From contig CALAVD010000114.1 in assembly GCA_937892085.1 (NCBI GenBank), positions 1 through 8,122 on the forward strand: a stretch of DNA of 8,122 nucleotides, given 5' to 3'. Positions 1 through 4,943 of the stretch are shown here, in pieces; position 1 is the stretch's first letter; each line of letters opens with the position of its first letter. Below the pieces are notes generated by a model. It was not told the origin of the DNA and ran no database searches. It was given only the letters and a program-made list of their open reading frames with translations. The stretch is from an uncultured Prevotellaceae bacterium. GTDB taxonomy: Bacteria > Bacteroidota > Bacteroidia > Bacteroidales > Muribaculaceae. The position numbers and the translations under genes were made by a program.

Positions 1-2
1 CA

Positions 3-614
3 CCGCCACCGGCATCGACACCCACTCCTCAGTCTCCAGCTGCTGTGTCACATCCTGTTAAAGAGCAAAAAACAGTGGAGTGTCCTATATGCCATAGGCC
101 AATAGCGCATGGCTCACGCCAATGTCCACACTGCAATCAGCTGCTTGATTGGAACAGCACCACTCCTCCTAACGAGGATAGGGCGATTAAGCCCCCCCGG
201 CGAGTGGTTTTGTGGATAGTGCTTGCCATCGCTGTAGGCATTGTGGCAGGTTGCACAGGGTATTATTTTTTCAACTCGGCGTCGAAGGGGAAATCTCATG
301 TCGCAAGAAGCGATAATAGCGACGTGCCAACCGGTCATCCCCGCAAAGATGCGAGATTGGCCGTCAAAGAGATGCTCGAAATCGTGGAAAACACCACTAT
401 CTACACTGAAGATGATTTTCTGCAATTTAAAACCGAAATCCAAGACCTCGTAGAGAAGTACGAAGGTTACTATATGGATATGGGCAATGATGATTTACAG
501 GAGTTTAGAGATGAGATTGACCTCTATTTGGAGAGGCATCCCGACATCAATACAAGATTAATTGAGGGCAGTGAAAGAATCCAGTCCGAAAACGAGGAAT
601 TAGACTATTTTTAG
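3..614 (+). CDS. Zinc-ribbon, single-pass membrane protein, 5' end missing
   Basis: The reading frame is open from base 3 to the TAG at 612-614, with no stop before the left edge. The GTG at 45 is therefore probably an internal Val codon and the gene is cut by the window. The first visible residues form a Pro/Thr/Ser/Ala-rich linker. Counting from the codon at 45, a zinc ribbon follows with CPIC at 13-16 and CPHC at 27-30 (CxxC-x10-CxxC). Next come a charged, Pro-containing linker and a hydrophobic membrane segment at about 54-76, preceded by two Arg. The remaining ~113 residues are hydrophilic and acidic, with no motif I recognise. Zinc ribbon plus membrane helix plus C-terminal soluble domain is a common architecture of uncharacterised bacterial proteins; by the positive-inside rule the ribbon would be cytoplasmic. 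The missing N-terminus may hold a further domain. Function is unknown. It converges on the starch cluster and is unlikely to belong to it. Confidence 0.8.
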   Translation, partial: PPPASTPTPQSPAAVSHPVKEQKTVECPICHRPIAHGSRQCPHCNQLLDWNSTTPPNEDRAIKPPRRVVLWIVLAIAVGIVAGCTGYYFFNSASKGKSHVARSDNSDVPTGHPRKDARLAVKEMLEIVENTTIYTEDDFLQFKTEIQDLVEKYEGYYMDMGNDDLQEFRDEIDLYLERHPDINTRLIEGSERIQSENEELDYF

Positions 615-650
615 CGTGAGTTCGATGAATTTGTTTTTGTCGAATTCACG
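615..650. terminator. Hairpin right after the zinc-ribbon gene, possible terminator
   Basis: The arms CGTGAGTTCGA (615-625) and TCGAATTCACG (640-650) pair over 11 positions with a single G-T wobble. The 14-base loop itself contains a run of five T. The stem begins at the first base after the TAG stop. On neither strand is it followed by a clean T tract, so it is not a textbook intrinsic terminator. Its place in a convergent gap favours a transcript-end role, either stopping transcription or protecting the 3' end. Confidence 0.4.
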
Positions 651-655
651 TCGAT

Positions 656-805
656 TTAAGGCAGTCGCCGCAGCCACATAGCGAAGAAATTATCATTGAT
701 GCGATAGCCGTCAATGTCTCTGATTATTGTTTGGTTAGATTCTAATTTCCCAAGCGCCGTTTTCACGCTGCTCGGAGAGATTGTATGTGACGAGTAATAA
801 TCATA
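656..805 (-). pseudogene. Remnant of the C-terminus of an archaeal-type AAA ATPase
   Basis: Reading the minus strand from 805 to a TAA at 658-656 gives 49 codons. They contain SPSSVKTALGKLE, then IIRDIDGYRINDNFFAMW, and end in LRRLP. From memory, this resembles the C-terminal winged-helix end of the ATP-binding proteins of the archaeal ATPase family (ATPase_2/DUF234 type), which are abundant and often multicopy in Bacteroidales. That end typically has an S-S-S/T-V-x-x-A-L-x-x-L helix and a closing D-x-F-F-x-x-W-L-R motif. An in-frame stop lies just upstream (808-806). The P-loop, Walker B and all the ATPase core are absent. Only the last ~50 of an expected ~370-400 residues remain, so this is a decayed fragment. 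The next bases upstream in the same frame do not look like the family, so the break is probably near 800-810. A short real gene is unlikely because there is no start codon in frame. Confidence 0.6.
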
Positions 806-859
806 TTACATGTCAAAATCGTCACAAACTAATTGGCGTGTCCCATTCAGAAAAACAGG

Positions 860-900
860 AAAAAACACAAAAAGGGTGTGCCAGAATTTTGACAAACCCT
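860..900 (-). terminator. Probable intrinsic terminator of the starch operon
   Basis: On the minus strand, AGGGTTTGTCA (900-890) pairs with TGGCACACCCT (883-873) at 9 of 11 positions, around a 6-base loop. The stem is followed directly by TTTT, then GTG, then TTTTTT, reaching base 860. It lies about 24 bases after the stop codon of the last gene of the minus-strand cluster, the expected position for a Rho-independent terminator. The two mismatches and the split T tract make it weaker than an ideal one. Confidence 0.55.
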
Positions 901-923
901 CATTTGTGTGATTGCAGGTGAGT

Positions 924-2834
924 TTAGAACTCTAAGATTAGCGTCTGGCGTGGTGAGAGGGTGATGTCGCTCACGAGGCTGACGTGGTTGCCAGTGGGGA
1001 TGTCGCGGCCCACCATAGCGTTGCCTATCACCTCGGCATAGCGTTTCACCGGCATGGTGGCATTGGCGTTGGTGCCGTTGACGATGGTCATCACGGTCTT
1101 GCCGTTATAACGACGTGTCACCACATAAATGCCGTTGTGGGGCAGGAACTGTGTCTGCTTGCCCTTAGTGATCACGTCATTGCCGGGACCTTTGCGCCAG
1201 TGGAGCAGGGCGCGGAGCCAGTTGAACATATCGTTCTCCTCCTTGCTGCGTCCCTGCGCTGTGAAGGCGTTGTGAGCATCGCCCGGGAAGCCACCCGGGA
1301 AGTCCTTGCGCACATTGCCGTCGGTCACTTCTTTGGTGCCGTTCATCAGCACCTCGGTACCATAGTAAAGCTGCGGGATGCGGTTGATGGTGAGCAGCAG
1401 TGCGAGTGCCTGCTTGAGGGTGAGGTCGTCCTTGCCGTCCTTGAGATAGCGGTCGGTGTCGTGGTTCTCAATAAATGCCATCACGCTGCTTGGGTTGGGG
1501 TAGAGGTAGTCGAATACCAAGCTGTTATACACGCGGTTGAAGCCTCTCCACTGGCTATCGGTAGTCTCTACACGTGCCGAGTCTATGCAGGCATAGAACG
1601 AGAAGTCCATCACCGTCTTGAGGTAGCTGTTGTCGCGTGCTATCTTGCTGTCGCGCTGCCATGCAGCAGTGTAGGGCGGTTGCTCAAACCAAGTCTCTCC
1701 CACCACGTTGAAGTTGGGGTACTCTTGGTCGATTCTCTTCATCCAGCGTGCCATAGGTGCGGCGAAGGCGTATGGGTAGGTGTCCATGCGAATGCCGTCG
1801 ATGCCCACCGTCTCAATCCACCAGATGCTGTTCTGAATGAGGTAGTTCATCACATGTGGATTGTTCTGGTTGAGGTCGGGCATGGTTGATACGAACCAGC
1901 CTTCTACAGTCTCTTTCTGATCTACCTCGCTGGCGTAGGGGTCGAGCACTGGAGCCAGCTTGTAGCTGGTGCGCAGGAAACTCGTGCCGCGCGTGTCGCT
2001 GGTGCCACCGCTCTCCTTTAGCCACTCGTTGGTGTTGAGCCAGTCGTTGCTTGGCATGTCGGCCACCCAGGGATGCTCAAAGCCACAGTGGTTGAAAATC
2101 ATGTCCATCACCACCTTGAGACCCTTGCTGTGAGCCTCATCCACGAGGCGGCGGTAGTCATCGTTAGTGCCGAAGCGTGGGTCCACACGGTAGTAGTTGG
2201 TAGTGGCATAGCCGTGATAGGTGTCGTTCCATGGACTCCCTGGCGAGTCGTTCTCGAGAACGGGAGTGAACCAGAGTGCTGTCACACCTAAGTCGTTGAG
2301 GTAGTCGAGGTGCTGACGTATTCCCTCCAAGTCGCCGCCATGACGGTAGCTGGGCTTGTTGCGGTCACACACCTGGCTGCGCATCCCAGCCACACGGTCG
2401 TTGGCGGGGTTGCCGTTAGCGAAACGGTCGGGCATGAGCATGTAAAGCACGTCGGCGTTGGTGAATCCCATGCGGCGGTCACCACTCATCTCACGAGCTT
2501 TGAGCTCATATTTCACGTCGAGCAACATTTTGCCCTTCTTGAAATTTAGCGTCATGGTGCCTGGTTGAGCACCAGCGGTGTTGAGGTACACGAGCAGATA
2601 GTTAGGGCTGTCGAGACGCACCACCGAGTCGATTTTCACGCCCGCGTATGTGGTTGTCACCTCTGCATCGCGGATTTCGGGACCATAGACCATGAGCTGC
2701 ACCGAAGGGTCTTTCATGCCCACAAACCAGTTGGTCGGCTCAATGCGGTCAACCTTGAAATTGGGCATCCTGGGCACCGCCCAAGCAGCTGCTGCAAAGA
2801 ACGCTGCCATTATTGTAATAATCGTTTTTTTCAT
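924..2834 (-). CDS. susA: SusA-like periplasmic neopullulanase / cyclomaltodextrinase, GH13
   Basis: This 636-residue GH13 enzyme is expected to hydrolyse alpha-1,4 bonds in pullulan, cyclodextrins and malto-oligosaccharides. A signal peptide is clear (MKK, hydrophobic core, AWA before residue 20) and there is no lipobox Cys, so the periplasm is likely. Residues ~22-115 fit the N-terminal beta-sandwich of cyclomaltodextrinases. The (beta/alpha)8 barrel follows, with DMIFNH (244-249), nucleophile Asp351 in GIDGIRMD, acid/base Glu380 in VVGE and Asp459 in FIENHD. A small C-terminal beta domain ends the protein. YRHGGDLEGI and ALWFTPVLEND are also typical of SusA-like proteins. Length is close to that of B. 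thetaiotaomicron SusA (about 617). The ATG at 2834 is chosen because it gives the signal peptide; the leader is A-rich without a Shine-Dalgarno sequence. It is the last cluster gene, 65 bp after pulA. The family is secure; the symbol rests on resemblance, and a plain alpha-amylase activity is possible. Confidence 0.88.
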   Translation of the reverse strand: MKKTIITIMAAFFAAAAWAVPRMPNFKVDRIEPTNWFVGMKDPSVQLMVYGPEIRDAEVTTTYAGVKIDSVVRLDSPNYLLVYLNTAGAQPGTMTLNFKKGKMLLDVKYELKAREMSGDRRMGFTNADVLYMLMPDRFANGNPANDRVAGMRSQVCDRNKPSYRHGGDLEGIRQHLDYLNDLGVTALWFTPVLENDSPGSPWNDTYHGYATTNYYRVDPRFGTNDDYRRLVDEAHSKGLKVVMDMIFNHCGFEHPWVADMPSNDWLNTNEWLKESGGTSDTRGTSFLRTSYKLAPVLDPYASEVDQKETVEGWFVSTMPDLNQNNPHVMNYLIQNSIWWIETVGIDGIRMDTYPYAFAAPMARWMKRIDQEYPNFNVVGETWFEQPPYTAAWQRDSKIARDNSYLKTVMDFSFYACIDSARVETTDSQWRGFNRVYNSLVFDYLYPNPSSVMAFIENHDTDRYLKDGKDDLTLKQALALLLTINRIPQLYYGTEVLMNGTKEVTDGNVRKDFPGGFPGDAHNAFTAQGRSKEENDMFNWLRALLHWRKGPGNDVITKGKQTQFLPHNGIYVVTRRYNGKTVMTIVNGTNANATMPVKRYAEVIGNAMVGRDIPTGNHVSLVSDITLSPRQTLILEF

Positions 2835-2849
2835 TTTGTTATTTTTTAG

Positions 2850-2881
2850 TTATCGAGTAATCGAACACTCGAGTAATCGAG
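2850..2881 (-). repeat. Four degenerate 8-bp tandem units in the pulA to susA spacer
   Basis: On the minus strand the spacer reads as four consecutive octamers: CTCGATTA (2881-2874), CTCGAGTG (2873-2866), TTCGATTA (2865-2858) and CTCGATAA (2857-2850). On the + strand the same stretch shows TCGAGTAATCGA twice (2853-2864 and 2869-2880), four bases apart. The array ends 15 bases before the ATG of the GH13 gene. Its 8-bp period is not a codon multiple, which fits non-coding DNA. Function is unknown; it may be slippage-prone filler or may affect leader structure. Confidence 0.7.
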
Positions 2882-2899
2882 TTGAAATCTATGAACTAA

Positions 2900-4870
2900 T
2901 CAGTCGTGCATAATGATTGCCGAGCGGGGCGGTGCGATAATCTCGTCGGTGGTGAGGGTGTAGATTCCGTCCTCGTTGATGACATCGCCGTCGCCCACGA
3001 TGGTATAGCGCGACTTAGGCAGTTTCACAGTCTTCTTCTCGTTGTTGGCATTGAGTATCACGACAATGTTGTTCCAGCTGTCGCCCACCTGCTTCAAGTT
3101 CTTGAGGCGATACACTACCAAGCAATCACCGCCAGGCAAGAATTCCAGGTGCTTGCGCACGAGGTCGGCACTGCCCAAGCGGAATCCCTCATGATGCTTG
3201 CGCAGTGCAATGAGGTTCTTGTAGTAGTTAAACACCTCGGGGTGCTTGATGCGACCATTCCAGTCGAGACGATTGATGCTGTCGGGACTCTCAAAGCTGT
3301 TGTGCACGCCCTTCTTGTCGCGTAGCAGCTCCTCGCCACTGAGCATGAAAGGAATGCCCTGAGAAGTGAACACTGCGGTTTGAGCGAGCAAATCGAGCTT
3401 TATGAGTTCCTTGTCGTTGCCTTTGAGTCCAGGCACACTGGCACGCAGGCGGTCAACAAGGCACATGTCGTCGTGGCAGCTGACGTAAGAAATCATCTGA
3501 GTTGGCTCAATGGCAAAAGGCTCCTTGCTGTAGTTCACCTTGCTGTAGTTGACCTGTGGATGCTCAATAGCTCCCACGATACCAAACTTCAAGCTCTCTT
3601 CAAATCCAGGAAGCCCACCTAAAAATGCGGCTTTGTCGTCGCCATCCCAGGGACCGCGCAAAGCGTCGCGGATGTCGTCGCTGAAGGCAGCAATGCCTGG
3701 CATCTGTTTCACATGGGCTTTCATGGCAAGTTTGTCGCCAGGATAGGCGCAAGAGCCAGCGCTCCACCCCTCGCCATAGACGAGCATAGTGGGGTCAATG
3801 CTGTGCACCATGTCGGCAATCTTGTTCATAGTCTCTATGTCGTGCACGCCCATGAGGTCGAAGCGGAATCCGTCGATGTGGTACTCGTCGATCCAGTATT
3901 TCACACTGGTGAGCATGAACTGACGCATGATTTCCTGGTCACTGGCGGTTTCGTTGCCACAACCGCTGCCGTTGCTCCAAGAGCCATCGGCATTCTTGCG
4001 ATAGAAGGTGCCTGGACAAGTCTTGTGGAAGTTGCCATCGTCGATGCTATAGGTGTGGTTATACACCACATCAAGAATCACACGAATGCCGGCTTTGTGC
4101 AACGCTTGCACCATGAGCTTGAACTCACGGTTGCGAGTAGCAGGGTCGTAAGGGTTAGTCGAGTATCCCCCCTCGGGAACGTTGTAGTTCAATGGGTCGT
4201 AACCCCAATTATAACGGTTCTGGTCAAGCGTAGTCTCATCGATTGAAGCGTAGTCGTAGGATGGCAACACATGCACTGCATTAACGCCTAAGTCGGTGAG
4301 GTGGTCTATAGCCCAGGGCTCGGTGAGTGCCATGAACTTGCCAGGGTACTCGGTGCTCACGCGCTTAACGGTGATTTTATGGTCAAGATTGATGTTGCGG
4401 GCAATGGAAAAGTCGCGATGGTGCATCTCGTAGATGATGTGATCTTTGAGAGCTACTGCTGGGCGCGCATCTTGTTTCCAATCAGCAGGATTTGTCTCTG
4501 CTAAGTCGATAATGGTGCCACGGCGGCCGTTCACGCCCACCGCCTTGGCAAAGATGCCCGGGTTCTCGCCCATGTACTTGCCGTTGTATTTCACGTCGAA
4601 GGTGTAGAACCTGCCCTTAAGGTCGCCCTTGACGGTGGCGTGCCACTCGCCGGCAATGTTCTTATCGCGCTTCATCTCCACCTTTTTGAGCATCTTGCCG
4701 TCTTTGCCGTCGTCGTAGATGCGCAGTGTCACTGCTTGCGCGTCGTCGTTAGTATTAAGCAAGAACTCAGTGGCCTTGGGGGTGTAGGTCATCTCATTGA
4801 AATTGTAGTCGCGAGCACTTGCTGTAGCCATAGTCAGAGCGATTATTGCTGTTAATAGTATTTTTTTCAT
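2900..4870 (-). CDS. pulA: Secreted type I pullulanase, GH13
   Basis: This debranching enzyme would hydrolyse alpha-1,6 bonds in pullulan and branched alpha-glucans. I start it at the ATG at 4870, not at the in-frame codon at 4900, because MKKILL opens a proper signal peptide cut near ATASA (residue 19); the protein is then 656 residues. Residues ~21-115 form a beta-rich N-terminal region, consistent with a CBM48-like domain. The type I pullulanase signature YNWGYDP is at 220-226. The barrel has DVVYNH (267-272), nucleophile Asp338 in GFRFD, acid/base Glu367 in YGEGW and Asp467 in SCHDD. A C-terminal beta domain runs from about 570. There is no lipobox and no surface-layer domain, so the periplasm is likely. 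It is about as long as other compact type I enzymes. Residues ~440-449 are a tandem VNYSK pair arising from a 15-bp duplication. It sits 73 bp after the GH97 gene and 65 bp before susA, so co-transcription is likely. Confidence 0.93.
   Translation of the reverse strand: MKKILLTAIIALTMATASARDYNFNEMTYTPKATEFLLNTNDDAQAVTLRIYDDGKDGKMLKKVEMKRDKNIAGEWHATVKGDLKGRFYTFDVKYNGKYMGENPGIFAKAVGVNGRRGTIIDLAETNPADWKQDARPAVALKDHIIYEMHHRDFSIARNINLDHKITVKRVSTEYPGKFMALTEPWAIDHLTDLGVNAVHVLPSYDYASIDETTLDQNRYNWGYDPLNYNVPEGGYSTNPYDPATRNREFKLMVQALHKAGIRVILDVVYNHTYSIDDGNFHKTCPGTFYRKNADGSWSNGSGCGNETASDQEIMRQFMLTSVKYWIDEYHIDGFRFDLMGVHDIETMNKIADMVHSIDPTMLVYGEGWSAGSCAYPGDKLAMKAHVKQMPGIAAFSDDIRDALRGPWDGDDKAAFLGGLPGFEESLKFGIVGAIEHPQVNYSKVNYSKEPFAIEPTQMISYVSCHDDMCLVDRLRASVPGLKGNDKELIKLDLLAQTAVFTSQGIPFMLSGEELLRDKKGVHNSFESPDSINRLDWNGRIKHPEVFNYYKNLIALRKHHEGFRLGSADLVRKHLEFLPGGDCLVVYRLKNLKQVGDSWNNIVVILNANNEKKTVKLPKSRYTIVGDGDVINEDGIYTLTTDEIIAPPRSAIIMHD
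3525..3554 (-). repeat. 15-bp in-frame tandem duplication within pulA
   Basis: Bases 3525-3539 and 3540-3554 are adjacent copies of a 15-bp unit that differ at one base. They encode VNYSK twice at about residues 440-449 of the pullulanase, with GTC in one copy and GTG in the other for the Val. The segment lies between the acid/base Glu367 and the transition-state Asp467. Because the frame is kept, the enzyme is probably still functional. Confidence 0.8.
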
Positions 4871-4878
4871 ATTTATAG

Positions 4879-4909
4879 CAAACGAGTAAACAAGTAACAA
4901 GCAAACAAG
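4879..4909 (-). repeat. Four degenerate ~8-bp tandem units in the susB to pulA spacer
   Basis: On the minus strand the spacer reads CTTGTTTG (4909-4902), CTTGTTA (4901-4895), CTTGTTTA (4894-4887) and CTCGTTTG (4886-4879), units of 8, 7, 8 and 8 bp. The array ends 8 bases before the ATG of pulA. It has the same number and size of units, and the same position before the start, as the array upstream of the GH13 gene. The units differ in sequence but share a CTYG start. Confidence 0.65.
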
Positions 4910-4932
4910 GCAATGGCATTTGCTTGTTACTT
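4892..4932. repeat. Perfect 14-bp inverted repeat in the susB to pulA spacer
   Basis: AAGTAACAAGCAAA at 4892-4905 is the exact reverse complement of TTTGCTTGTTACTT at 4919-4932, leaving a 13-base loop. In the minus-strand transcript this hairpin starts 11 bases after the GH97 stop codon and ends 21 bases before the pulA ATG. No T tract follows, so it is unlikely to be a strong terminator. It could stabilise the upstream mRNA end, mark a processing site, weaken read-through to pulA, or bind a dimeric protein. One arm overlaps the octamer array. Confidence 0.75.
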
Positions 4933-4943
4933 AATGAAATGTT

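Noticed and set aside
806..900. Continuation of the ATPase frame upstream of its in-frame stop, reading into the terminator region
   Set aside because: The residues (FVFFPVFLNGTRQL type) come from the T-rich terminator tail and do not resemble the ATPase family; there is no convincing start codon.
984..1889. Long + strand open frame of about 300 codons opposite the GH13 gene
   Set aside because: It is antisense to a gene with signal peptide and full catalytic motifs; its His/Val-rich composition is the usual mirror of the codon bias on the other strand.
4871..4900. N-terminal extension of the pullulanase starting at 4900
   Set aside because: The extra 10 residues (MLLVYSFAIN) precede a complete MKK signal peptide and are encoded by the octamer repeat spacer; the ATG at 4870 is the better start.
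4871..4943. Bacteroidetes-type promoter in front of pulA
   Set aside because: TTTG motifs occur, but they come from the CTTGTTTG repeat units and no correctly spaced TAnnTTTG partner is present.
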